NCBI GenBank assembly: GCA_030428885.1 | Contig: JAUIEJ010000008.1 | Span: 62,001 to 126,000, forward strand | Source of the DNA: Gemmatimonadota bacterium | Lineage (GTDB): Bacteria; Gemmatimonadota; Gemmatimonadetes; Longimicrobiales; Gaopeijiaceae | DNA length: 64,000 bases | Direction: 5' to 3' | Notes under the pieces: model-generated | The model's database searches: none | What the model was told of the DNA's origin: nothing | What the model saw: only the letters and a program-made list of their open reading frames with translations | Translations under genes and position numbers: made by a program | Shown here: in pieces, positions 51,790 to 60,222 of the stretch | How positions within the stretch are numbered: the first letter of the stretch is position 1 | Layout of the letters: each line of letters opens with the position of its first letter

Positions 51790-53136
51790 ATGGATCGTCG
51801 TATCCGCACCGTGACCGCCGCCGCCCGTTCGCCGAGGGAAGGGCGCATCTTCCGCCTTCGCGCGGGCGCCCTGGCCGCCGGCCTCACTGCCGCTCTGACG
51901 GCCTGCGGCGGGGGCGAAGCCGGCGGGCCCGAGCCCGAGACCGGACTCGACGGCCCGGACCGGGAGCTGGCCCTGACCCCCGAGCCGGTGTTTTCGGTGG
52001 GGGGCTTCGATGCGCCGGAGTGGGCGACGTTCGGTTCGGTCTCCCAGGTGGCGTTCGACGGTCGGGGGCACCTCTACGTCCTGGACGGCCAGACGAACAT
52101 CGTCACGGAGATCGACGACCAGGGACAGTTCGTCCAGACCATCGGGCGCCCGGGCGAGGGGCCGGGCGAGCTCTCCCAGCCGTTCGCGCTCACGGTGACG
52201 GACCAGGGCGAAGTTGCGGTCTTCGACGTGGGACACCAGGGCTGGGTCGTGTACGGCCAGGACGGGGAGTACCTGCGCAACGTCCGCATCGACATGGGAG
52301 AGGTGGGGATCCCCGGCCGCCAGTTGACCGAACATCCCGACGGCGGCGTCGTGGGCCCCATCGGCGGTCGCATCCGGTTCGGTCCGGGCGGCGGCGGAGA
52401 CGAGGCCGAAGCCCCCTCCCGCCCCGTGGCCTACTTCGCCCTCGCCGAAGACGACTCCTCCCGGGTGCTCTACGATGCGTGGGACCTGCCGCCGGCGCCC
52501 GAGGGCGACCGGGAGAGCCTGGAGATGGGTGAGGGTCGATCGGTCCAGTTCCAGATGGCGGTCCTGCGGGCGTTCGAGCCGGAGATCTTCGCGTCGGCGG
52601 TGCCCGACGGCCGGGTGGCGGTGGTGGACTCCACAGGCTACCGCATCAAGTTCGTCGACGGGTCGGGCACGGTGGTGGACGTCCTGGAACGCCCGATTCC
52701 GCCCACCCCGGTGACTCCGGCCCTCCAGGAGATGGAGAAGGAGCGGCGTGCCGCCGAGATGGCCGAAAACAGCGGCGGGGGCATGACCATCATGGTGGGC
52801 GGCAGCGGGGGCGGTCAGGTCGACCCGGCGGCGGTGCGCCGCATGATGGAGGGGCGTCTCGAGTCCATGATCTTCGCCGAGGAGATCCCGGTGATCGAGC
52901 GCATGGCCGCCGACCGCGACGGTCGCATCTGGGTGCAGCGGAGCTCGGGCGAGCCGGGAGTGGACGGTCCCACCGACGTCATCACCGTGGACGGCCGGTA
53001 CCTGGGCACCATCCCGCCCACCGGTCTGCGCATCCCCGACGCCTTCGGGCCCAACGGGCTCTACGTCCGGGAGGAAACCGACGAGTTCGACGTGCCGACC
53101 CTCATCGTGGAGCGGGTGCCCGCCGACATCCGGTAG
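51790..53136 (+). CDS. 6-bladed beta-propeller lipoprotein
   Basis: The 448-residue product from ATG 51790 has a lipoprotein signal (AAGLTAALTACGGG). Propeller blades include VSQVAFDGRGHLYVLDGQ, IVTEIDDQGQFVQT and GRPGEGPGELSQP with the shared GPGE signature, then FALTVTDQGEVAVFD. A low-complexity insert (ENSGGGMTIMVGGSGGG) interrupts a late blade. It ends just before the strong hairpin at 53163. Probably a paralog of the propellers at 16417 and 37283. Confidence 0.82.
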   Translation: MDRRIRTVTAAARSPREGRIFRLRAGALAAGLTAALTACGGGEAGGPEPETGLDGPDRELALTPEPVFSVGGFDAPEWATFGSVSQVAFDGRGHLYVLDGQTNIVTEIDDQGQFVQTIGRPGEGPGELSQPFALTVTDQGEVAVFDVGHQGWVVYGQDGEYLRNVRIDMGEVGIPGRQLTEHPDGGVVGPIGGRIRFGPGGGGDEAEAPSRPVAYFALAEDDSSRVLYDAWDLPPAPEGDRESLEMGEGRSVQFQMAVLRAFEPEIFASAVPDGRVAVVDSTGYRIKFVDGSGTVVDVLERPIPPTPVTPALQEMEKERRAAEMAENSGGGMTIMVGGSGGGQVDPAAVRRMMEGRLESMIFAEEIPVIERMAADRDGRIWVQRSSGEPGVDGPTDVITVDGRYLGTIPPTGLRIPDAFGPNGLYVREETDEFDVPTLIVERVPADIR

Positions 53137-53162
53137 CGCCCCGTCGACCTGGCTTGCGCCCC

Positions 53163-53194
53163 GGGGGCGTCCTTCCGAAGAGAAGGGCGCCCCC
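53163..53194. terminator. Hairpin terminator after propeller gene
   Basis: GGGGGCGTCCTT (53163-53174) pairs with AAGGGCGCCCCC (53183-53194), 12 bp with one G-U pair, around an 8-nt loop, followed by a weakly T-containing stretch. It lies 27 bp after the propeller stop and before the next gene's ribosome site. Confidence 0.6.
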
Positions 53195-53264
53195 GTTGCG
53201 TTCGGGGCCGTCCGGCGGGAATCTCAAGCGATCCTCGTCGGCCGTCCCTCTTCCGGAGTCCTCC

Positions 53265-54371
53265 GTGCCCCAGGGCGTGAACAGCCGTCTCGTCGGGCAC
53301 CTCCGACAGCCGCTCCGGCTTCGGATGCAGCGGCGCCTGCGGGCGGCGTGGGTGCACGTGGCTGCCCTGGCCCGGGAGTTTCGGGGGCCCCTTCTGGGCT
53401 TCGCCGTGGCCACCATCGTGGGCGGCATGATCTACGGTGAGCTCCACGCCATGGCCCGGGGTCCGGCGGCGGCGATCCCCGTCTTCGACCGGCCCTACAC
53501 CATGCTCCAGCTCATGCTGCTGGAGGCGCCGGAAGACGTGCCGCCCGAGTGGTACCTGGCGGTGTTCTGGTACGCCATGCCCGCCATCTTCATCGTGCTC
53601 GTGGGGCTCGGCGCCGCCGACTTCCTCGACCTGTTCTTCAACCGGGAGGACGATCGTGACCGGTGGTCGGAAGCGCTGGCCATGACCCATCGACATCATG
53701 CGGTGGTGCTGGGGGCCGGAGGTGTGGGACTCCGGGTCGTCCGGGACCTCCGGGACATGGGAATGGAGGTCGTGGTGGTGGATCACAGTCCCGACCCCGA
53801 GGCCCAGGAGACCCTCTCGAGGCTGGGGACTCCGGTGGTGCAGGGCGACGCCCGTCTCGCCGGGACGCTGGAGCGCGCGGGCCTCCCCGCCGCCGACGTC
53901 TTCGTGGCGTGCACCGGCGACGACCGCATCAACCTCGAGGCCGCCATGAAGGTGCGGGAACTGAACCCCGACGTGCGGATCGTGGCCCGGGTGTGGGACC
54001 GGGGCATCGGCGACCAGATGGCCCGCTTCGGACTGGCCGACGAGGTGCTCAGCGCCGCCGACCTGTCGGCTCCCGCCTTCGCCGGGGCCGCCCTGGGCAT
54101 GGAGATCACCCAGACCGTGGAGGTGAACGGCGACGAGTATTCGACGCTGCGCCTCACGGCGGCGCCCGATTCGTTCCTGGTGCGCCGCCCCGTGGGGGAG
54201 ATCGAGCGGGCCAATCAGCTCGAGATCGTCCTCGTGGGGCACGCCGGGACCATGACCGTGGATCCCGAGGCCGACGTGCGCATCCAGGCCGGCGACGACG
54301 TGGTGGTCTTCGCCCGTCACGACCGGATCCTCGAGGTGGTGTCGAGGAATCGGAGGGGTCGATCGGGGTGA
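53265..54371 (+). CDS. RCK/TrkA-N domain membrane protein, channel-like
   Basis: The product is about 368 residues from GTG 53265 (GGAG six bases upstream). It has two hydrophobic segments (about 42-60 and 100-118) around a re-entrant-like stretch YTMLQLMLLEAPED, then an RCK N domain with VLGAGGVGLRVVRDL (Gly150, Gly152, Gly155) and Asp173 in VVVDHS, and a TrkA-C-like end (DVRIQAGDDVVVFARH). The fold matches two-helix K+ channel subunits, but the selectivity filter TVGYG is missing, so it may conduct poorly or act as a sensor. It overlaps queG in GTGA. Confidence 0.82.
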   Translation: MPQGVNSRLVGHLRQPLRLRMQRRLRAAWVHVAALAREFRGPLLGFAVATIVGGMIYGELHAMARGPAAAIPVFDRPYTMLQLMLLEAPEDVPPEWYLAVFWYAMPAIFIVLVGLGAADFLDLFFNREDDRDRWSEALAMTHRHHAVVLGAGGVGLRVVRDLRDMGMEVVVVDHSPDPEAQETLSRLGTPVVQGDARLAGTLERAGLPAADVFVACTGDDRINLEAAMKVRELNPDVRIVARVWDRGIGDQMARFGLADEVLSAADLSAPAFAGAALGMEITQTVEVNGDEYSTLRLTAAPDSFLVRRPVGEIERANQLEIVLVGHAGTMTVDPEADVRIQAGDDVVVFARHDRILEVVSRNRRGRSG

Positions 54372-55426
54372 GAGACGGCGGCGCCGACGCGCTGGCGCGG
54401 TTCGCGAAGCGTCGGGCGCGGGAGCTCGGCTTCGATGCGGTGGGGATCACCCGGGCCGCCCCTTCGGACCACGGCGAGGCGCTGGAGCGGTGGCTCGACG
54501 GGGGACTCCACGGCGCCATGGACTACCTGGCCCGCCCCGATGCGGTGGAGCGCCGGAAGGATCCCCGCCGGTCGTTCGAAGCCGCCCGGTCGGTGGTCGT
54601 GGTCGCCCATCACTACGGTACCGGCGGCGAACAGGACGAGTCCCCCGACCGGGGCATCATTGCCCGGTACGCCCGGGGTCGGGACTACCACAAGGTGGTG
54701 AAGGGGCGGCTGAGGGCGCTGCTGGCGGCGATGGATGAAGAGGCCCGGCGCCTGGGTTGGGCATCGGGGGTGGCGGGGCGGGCGTACGTCGATACGGGCC
54801 CCCTCCTGGAGCGGGAGCTCGGGCAGCGAGCGGGCCTCGGGTGGTTCGGTCGCAACACCATGCTCATCGATCCGAAGCGCGGGTCGTACTTCGTGCTGGG
54901 GGCCCTGTTGATCGACGTCGCGCTCCCCGCCGACCCCCCGTTCGAGGCCGACCGCTGCGGGTCGTGCCGGGCGTGCCTGGACGCCTGCCCCACGGGCGCG
55001 CTCCTGGGACGAGACGCCGACGGCGCCCCGGTCATGGACGCGACCCGGTGCATCTCGTACCTGACCATCGAGCTGCGAGGGCCGATCCCGGAGGAGTTGC
55101 GGGCGCCCATGGGCAACCGGGTGTTCGGCTGCGACATCTGCCAGGAGGTGTGTCCGTGGAACGGCGGCTTTGCGGTGGCCGCGGCCGACCCGGCGTACGC
55201 GGCGCGGGGGCCGGGGGAGCGGCCCAACGGCGTGGAGGTCTCACCCGACGTTACCGCGGTAACGCACCCCGGGACCGATTCGCCCCGGCTGGTCGACTTG
55301 ATGCGGATGACGCGGGAGGAGTGGGATGCGTTCTCGCGCGGGAGCCCGATCCGGCGAGCGGGCTACGAAGGGTTCCGGCGCAACGTGGCGGTGGCCTTGG
55401 GGAACTGCACCCCCCGCTCCTCTTGA
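54368..55426 (+). CDS. queG: Epoxyqueuosine reductase
   Basis: The 352-residue protein from GTG 54368 (GTGA overlap with the RCK gene) has the QueG plan: a cobalamin-binding N-terminal region with AYVDTGPLLERE (Asp142), GWFGRNTMLI, and a ferredoxin-like domain with two 4Fe-4S clusters from Cys197, Cys200, Cys203, Cys207 (CGSCRACLDACP), Cys228, Cys255, Cys258 and Cys262 (CDICQEVCPWN). It reduces epoxyqueuosine to queuosine in tRNA, the last step of the pathway. queE is 15 kb upstream on the other strand; the other pathway genes are not in this window. Confidence 0.93.
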   Translation: MRDGGADALARFAKRRARELGFDAVGITRAAPSDHGEALERWLDGGLHGAMDYLARPDAVERRKDPRRSFEAARSVVVVAHHYGTGGEQDESPDRGIIARYARGRDYHKVVKGRLRALLAAMDEEARRLGWASGVAGRAYVDTGPLLERELGQRAGLGWFGRNTMLIDPKRGSYFVLGALLIDVALPADPPFEADRCGSCRACLDACPTGALLGRDADGAPVMDATRCISYLTIELRGPIPEELRAPMGNRVFGCDICQEVCPWNGGFAVAAADPAYAARGPGERPNGVEVSPDVTAVTHPGTDSPRLVDLMRMTREEWDAFSRGSPIRRAGYEGFRRNVAVALGNCTPRSS

Positions 55427-55465
55427 TGGTCAAGGGGACGGTCGCTATATCTTGATCGTCAAGAT
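55422..55465. promoter_or_regulatory. Promoter with two palindromic PadR operators
   Basis: Two dyads precede PadR module 3: CTTGATGGTCAAG (55422-55434, 5-bp arms) and ATCTTGATCGTCAAGAT (55449-55465, 7-bp perfect arms), sharing the CTTGA-n3-TCAAG core. A plausible promoter fits between them: TTGATG (-35, 55424-55429) and TATATC (-10, 55446-55451) with 16-nt spacing. The first dyad covers the -35 and the second starts within the -10, a standard repressor layout. The queG stop lies inside the first dyad. Confidence 0.65.
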
Positions 55466-55509
55466 GTAGCGCCGGATCGGGTACGATCGAACGTGGGAGA
55501 GGGGCGAGG

Positions 55510-55845
55510 ATGGACGAGCTGAACACCGATGTGATCCAGGGTACCCTGGACATGATCATCCTGAAGACGGTGAGCTGGGCCCCGCTTCACGGGTATGGCA
55601 TCGCGAATCGCATCGAGGACGTTTCCGGAAGCGTCTTCAAGGTCAATCCCGGGTCGCTGCTCACCGCCCTTCGGCGGCTCGAGCGCGCCGGACTCCTCGA
55701 GTCCGAATGGCGCACGACCGAGAACTCGCGGAAGGCGAAGTACTATTCCCTCACCTCCGCAGGCGAGGCTCGACTCGCCGCCGAGCGGCGCGACTGGGAG
55801 CGTCGTTCCGGCGCCGTGACTCGACTCCTCGCAGCGGAGGGATAG
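55510..55845 (+). CDS. PadR-family regulator (module 3)
   Basis: This 111-residue PadR protein shows VIQGTLDMIILKTVSWAPLHGYGIANRIE, the recognition region VNPGSLLTALRRLERAGLL, wing SEWRTTENSRKAKYYSLT and a C-terminal helix rich in Arg/Glu. It is closer to the module 1 regulator than to module 2. The permease follows after 4 bp. Two palindromes with CTTGA cores and a good promoter lie directly upstream, making autoregulation very likely. Confidence 0.9.
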   Translation: MDELNTDVIQGTLDMIILKTVSWAPLHGYGIANRIEDVSGSVFKVNPGSLLTALRRLERAGLLESEWRTTENSRKAKYYSLTSAGEARLAAERRDWERRSGAVTRLLAAEG

Positions 55846-55849
55846 GCCC

Positions 55850-58474
55850 ATGCGCTTCTTCCGCACGTTGATCCAGGGCGTCCGCGACTGGCGGCGATCC
55901 GACGAGGTCGACCGCGAACTCGCCGACGAACTCGACCACTTCTACACCGAGGCGATCGATGACCTCGTGGCGCGGGGCCTGCCGCTCGCCGAGGCGCGGC
56001 GCCGAGTTCGGCAGACGTACGGCGATGAACTGACCGCACGAGAGGACGTGCGGGCCTCCCTGTGGGAGACCGGCCTTCGCGACCTGTCGGCCGACCTTCA
56101 TCTCGCAGTGCGCCGTCTTCGCCGGAGCCCCGGCTTCACGGCGGTCGTCGTGGTGGTTCTCGGTCTGGGGATCGGCGCCGCGACCCTGATCGTGAGCGTC
56201 GTCCGTCCGGTTCTCTTCGATGGACTGGGGTACCCGGACGCGGACCGACTCATCGCGATCGAAGACCGCTCGGACACGGGAGAACCCTTCCCCGTAACGT
56301 TCGGGACGCACGCCGAACTGCTCAGCCGGGCGACACTTCTCGACGGCCTCGCCGTGTACGCATCGTGGAACCCCACGCTCACCGGCGGAACCGAACCCGA
56401 ACTCCTTCAGGGCCAGCGGGTGAGCGGTGACTTCCTGGAGGTGCTCGGGGTCGCACCCCAGATCGGTCGCGGCCTGGACCCGGGCGGCGATCGGGTGGAC
56501 GGACCGCTCGAGGTCGTGCTGAGTCACGCGTTCTGGACGTCCCGCTTCGGGGCAGACCCGGAGGTGCTGGGCCGTGGCCTGGAGCTCGACGGCGTGGATC
56601 ACACCGTCGTCGGCGTGATGCCCCAGGGCTTCCGCAGTGTGGTCGGAACGGAAGCTCACCTCTGGGGCCTTCTACAGTACCCCTCCGTCGCGAGCTTCGA
56701 TGGGCCGCAGTGGGGGCATCACCTGGGGATGGTCGGGCGGATCCGAAGTGGGGTGGACATGACGGCCGTTCGCAGCGGACTCGCCGCCATCGCTTCAACG
56801 CCGACCGCCGACTTTCCGCGCCCGGAGTGGGCCGCCCTCGATCACGGCGTCGTCGTGACGCCGCTTCGCAGCTTCGTGACTGCGGATGGACGGACGACCG
56901 GTTTGATCCTGCTCGGCGCGGCCGGTCTGCTCCTGGTGATCGCGTGCGTGAATCTGTCGATCCTGCTGCTGTCGCGTGGCCTTCGTCGCGACAACGAGAT
57001 GGCACTGCGTACGGCGCTCGGTGCCGGCCGTGGGCGCCTGGTCCGGCAACTCACGACGGAGAGTCTGCTCCTCGCGGGTCTCGGTGGGCTGCTGGGCATC
57101 CTGGTCGCATTCGTCGGGATCGAGGCGACCACCGCCGTGCTGCCCGCATCGCTCGGCGGCCTCGGGTCCACCGGGGTGGACCTTCGGACGGTGTCCTTCG
57201 CGATCCTCGTCACGCTCGCCGTGGGGACGCTGGGTGGGGTCGTTCCGGCGCTCACGATCTCCCGACGACCGTCCATCGCCGGCGGGGCACGCGGGACGGC
57301 ACCGATGCGAAGGGTCGCCCGCGTCCTCATCGTGGGAGAGGTGGCGCTCGCGGTCGTACTGCTCATCGGGGCGGGTCTGCTGACGCGCACGATGCAGCGC
57401 CTCCTGTCCGAACCGTACGGCTTCGACCCGGGCGGCACGCTGGTGATGCAGGTGCGGGCGACGAGCGTGCCCGCCGGCGACGCGTCGGTGCACCAGTTCT
57501 GGGAGCGGGCGCTCGGTGCGATCCGGGACGTTCCGGGGGTCCGCTCCGCGGCGGTCACGACGCAGCTTCCGCTGAGTGGCGATCGTGACATGTACGGGGT
57601 GGTCGTGGACGGTACCGGGCGCACCAACGGCGCGGATGGTTCGGTTCTGCGCTACTCCGTATCGGCGGGGTACCACCGGCTCATGGGCATCCCGATTCGG
57701 GAAGGCCGGTCGTTGGCCGAGACGGATCGAGGGGACGCACCCCCGGTCACCGTCATCAGCGCCTCCCTCGCCCGATCGCTCTTCGGCGAAGGGCCTGCCG
57801 TGGGGCGACGGATCCGGATCGGGGCGAACAACACGGCGTTCACGATCGTCGGCGTGGCCGCCGACGTGCGTCAGGAATCACTCGCTTCCGATGTGACCGA
57901 CGCGGTCTACACGACGCCGGACCAGTGGCACTGGGCCGACCGGATCCGCTGGGTCGCGGTCGACCTGGCCGATGCCGAGGTCCTCGATCCGGTGAAGCGA
58001 GCCGTGTGGTCGGTGAACCCCAACCAGTCGATCGTACGGGTGGAAAGCCTCGATTCGGTTGTGCGCCGGTCTGAATCGCGTCGCAGGTTCGTCCTGACCG
58101 TGCTCGGCGTCTTCGCCGGCTTCGCCCTCGTACTGTCCGGACTCGGTCTCTACGGTGTGCTTTCCTCTCAGGTCGGGGCCCGCAGGCGCGAAATGGGGAT
58201 CCGAGCTGCCCTCGGAGCGACCCGCCCGGAGATCGTGACCCTCGTGGTGCGTCACGGCGTGGCGCTCGCGACCCTCGGCGTCGTGATCGGGCTTGGAGCT
58301 GCGATGCTGCTCTCTCGGGGTCTGACCTCGCTCCTTTTCGGTGTGTCGGCGATCGACCCCGTGACGTATGTCGCCGTCACCGTGTCGTTCATGAGCGTCG
58401 CGGCCCTCGCATGCTGGATTCCCGCACGGAGGGCCGCGACAGTCGATCCGCTGTCGAGTCTGGCTGCGGAATAG
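55850..58474 (+). CDS. ADOP permease with prefix domain (module 3)
   Basis: The 874-residue duplicated permease begins with a permease prefix domain (VDRELADELDHFYTEAIDDL then VRQTYGDELTAREDVR). Two MacB_PCD/FtsX copies follow: VVLSHAFWTSRFGADPEVL, VVGVMPQGFRS and LLVIACVNLSILLLSRGL; then MGIRAALGATRPEI and IPARRAATVDPLSSLAAE. Codon use looks slightly different from flanking genes (less CGG and GCC, more CGC and GCG), which could mean later acquisition. The end is followed by the ankyrin-hydrolase gene about 120 bp on. Confidence 0.9.
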   Translation: MRFFRTLIQGVRDWRRSDEVDRELADELDHFYTEAIDDLVARGLPLAEARRRVRQTYGDELTAREDVRASLWETGLRDLSADLHLAVRRLRRSPGFTAVVVVVLGLGIGAATLIVSVVRPVLFDGLGYPDADRLIAIEDRSDTGEPFPVTFGTHAELLSRATLLDGLAVYASWNPTLTGGTEPELLQGQRVSGDFLEVLGVAPQIGRGLDPGGDRVDGPLEVVLSHAFWTSRFGADPEVLGRGLELDGVDHTVVGVMPQGFRSVVGTEAHLWGLLQYPSVASFDGPQWGHHLGMVGRIRSGVDMTAVRSGLAAIASTPTADFPRPEWAALDHGVVVTPLRSFVTADGRTTGLILLGAAGLLLVIACVNLSILLLSRGLRRDNEMALRTALGAGRGRLVRQLTTESLLLAGLGGLLGILVAFVGIEATTAVLPASLGGLGSTGVDLRTVSFAILVTLAVGTLGGVVPALTISRRPSIAGGARGTAPMRRVARVLIVGEVALAVVLLIGAGLLTRTMQRLLSEPYGFDPGGTLVMQVRATSVPAGDASVHQFWERALGAIRDVPGVRSAAVTTQLPLSGDRDMYGVVVDGTGRTNGADGSVLRYSVSAGYHRLMGIPIREGRSLAETDRGDAPPVTVISASLARSLFGEGPAVGRRIRIGANNTAFTIVGVAADVRQESLASDVTDAVYTTPDQWHWADRIRWVAVDLADAEVLDPVKRAVWSVNPNQSIVRVESLDSVVRRSESRRRFVLTVLGVFAGFALVLSGLGLYGVLSSQVGARRREMGIRAALGATRPEIVTLVVRHGVALATLGVVIGLGAAMLLSRGLTSLLFGVSAIDPVTYVAVTVSFMSVAALACWIPARRAATVDPLSSLAAE

Positions 58475-58596
58475 GCCTCGAGTTCAGGGACCGGACGCTG
58501 GGTCCGGGGGGCATTGACCCCGATCCACGCCGGGGAAAGACTTCGACACACCCACCTGCGCCCCACCCTCCAGCGCACCCGGCCCTGGAGGGAGTC

Positions 58597-60222
58597 ATGC
58601 CCCGTCGTTCCGCCTCTCCCGCGCTCCTCACGGCGCCTATCCGTGCCGCCGCCCTCGTGTTCGTCGGGGCGCTCGCGGCCGCAGCGCAGGACCCCCCTGC
58701 GGTGGACCTCCATTGGGCGGCGCTGCAGGGAGACGTCGACGCGATCCGGGCCCACGTAGCGGCCGGTTCGGAGTTGGACCGGGTCGACGCCTACGGGTCG
58801 ACGCCGCTCCTGGTGGCCACCACGTTCGGCCATGCCGCCGCGGTGGACGTCCTGGCTGAGGGGGGTGCGGACCTGACCCTCGCCAACGCCGAAGGCTCGA
58901 TGCCGTTGCACGTGGCCGCCTTCCTGGGTCACGACGACGTTGCCGAAGTTCTGCTTCGGTCCGGCGCCGATCCGCACGTGCGGAACGACGACGGCGCGCT
59001 TCCGTTCGACCTCGCTGCCGTGCCCGTGGAGTACGACCGGGCCCTGCTCGACGAGCTTCGGGCCGGACTCGGTCCCCTGGGTCTGGATCTGGACGAGGAC
59101 GGGGTGGCCCGTGGGCGGGCCGAGATCGTGAAGCGGTTGCGTCGGCCCGCGGCCGAACTCGCCGGCGTGGACCCCCGGCCCGAGCCCCGAGGGGGATGGC
59201 CCACCTCCACCCCGGCCTCCCGCGGACTCGATCCCGACGCCGTGGCCCGGTTGTATGCCGACGCGGCTGATCTCGAGGCGATTCGCAGTGTGCTCATCGT
59301 CAAGGACGGCCATCTCGTGGCCGAGCAGTATTTCAACGGGGCCTCGGCGCAGGAGCCCTTCCTCGTTCAGTCGGTCACGAAGAGCGTGACGTCGGCCCTC
59401 GTGGGCATCGCCCTGGACCGCGGGTGTCTGGAGAGTCTGGACGAACCCATGCTCGACTTCTTTCCCGAGGAGGCCCGGCGGGTGCGGGACGAGCGGAAGC
59501 GGGAGATCACGGTGCGGCAGATGCTTCAGATGCGCGCCGGATACGGGTGGGAGGGGTCGGATTCGACGCGGTGGGAGGGGCTGATCTCCGGCGACTATCT
59601 GCCCCTCCTGGTGGACTTCCCGTTGCAGACCGACCCGGGAGCGGCCTTCGACTACAGCAACGTGACGTCCCACCTCCTGGCCGTGGTCGTGGCGCGGGCC
59701 TGCCACACCGACCTGAAGACGCTCGCCGACGAGGCCCTCTTCTCGCCGACGGGCATGCATCCCGGGGACTGGCGGGTGGATCGATACGGCTACCGCTTCG
59801 GACACGGCGAACTCCACCTCACGGCCCGGGACATGGCCCGATTCGGCCTTCTCTATCTCCATGGCGGCGTGTGGGACGGCCGACCCGTGGTGCCGGCCGA
59901 GTGGGTGGACGCCTCCCTCACGGCCTACTCCCGGGACATGGACACGGCGGGCCTGCGATCGGGAACCGTGGGCCGGTACTTCCGGGACGCGGGCTACGGC
60001 TACCAATGGTGGTCGGCGCGCGTCGGCGAACGGCGCTTCGACTTCGCCTGGGGTCACGGCGGGCAGATGATCGTTCTGCTCCACGACCTGGACATGGTGA
60101 TCGTGGTGACCAGCGACCCGTTCTACCGCCCGATCCGCGAAGACCACGAAGCGTGGACCCACGAGCAGGCGAACTTCAACCTGATCGGGAAGTTCCTGCA
60201 GTCCCTCGAAGGAGTCCTCTAG
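58597..60222 (+). CDS. Exported ankyrin-repeat serine hydrolase fusion
   Basis: The 541-residue product from ATG 58597 (ribosome site ctggaggga) has a signal peptide (ALVFVGALAAAAQD). About three ankyrin repeats follow at residues 36-140 (AALQGDVDAIRAHVAAGSELD; GSTPLLVATTFGHAAAVDVL; GSMPLHVAAFLGHDDVAEVL). A beta-lactamase-type serine hydrolase completes the chain, with Ser259-x-x-Lys262 (SVTK), Tyr353-Ser-Asn355 (DYSN) and His487-Gly-Gly489 (WGHGG). All three catalytic motifs are intact. Ankyrin repeats normally mediate protein binding, so this looks like a targeted periplasmic esterase or peptidase. Unusual domain pairing. Confidence 0.85.
   Translation: MPRRSASPALLTAPIRAAALVFVGALAAAAQDPPAVDLHWAALQGDVDAIRAHVAAGSELDRVDAYGSTPLLVATTFGHAAAVDVLAEGGADLTLANAEGSMPLHVAAFLGHDDVAEVLLRSGADPHVRNDDGALPFDLAAVPVEYDRALLDELRAGLGPLGLDLDEDGVARGRAEIVKRLRRPAAELAGVDPRPEPRGGWPTSTPASRGLDPDAVARLYADAADLEAIRSVLIVKDGHLVAEQYFNGASAQEPFLVQSVTKSVTSALVGIALDRGCLESLDEPMLDFFPEEARRVRDERKREITVRQMLQMRAGYGWEGSDSTRWEGLISGDYLPLLVDFPLQTDPGAAFDYSNVTSHLLAVVVARACHTDLKTLADEALFSPTGMHPGDWRVDRYGYRFGHGELHLTARDMARFGLLYLHGGVWDGRPVVPAEWVDASLTAYSRDMDTAGLRSGTVGRYFRDAGYGYQWWSARVGERRFDFAWGHGGQMIVLLHDLDMVIVVTSDPFYRPIREDHEAWTHEQANFNLIGKFLQSLEGVL

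Noticed and set aside
53154-53264. N-terminal extension of the RCK protein to 53154
   Set aside because: It would translate the terminator hairpin; the GTG at 53265 has a ribosome site and follows it.
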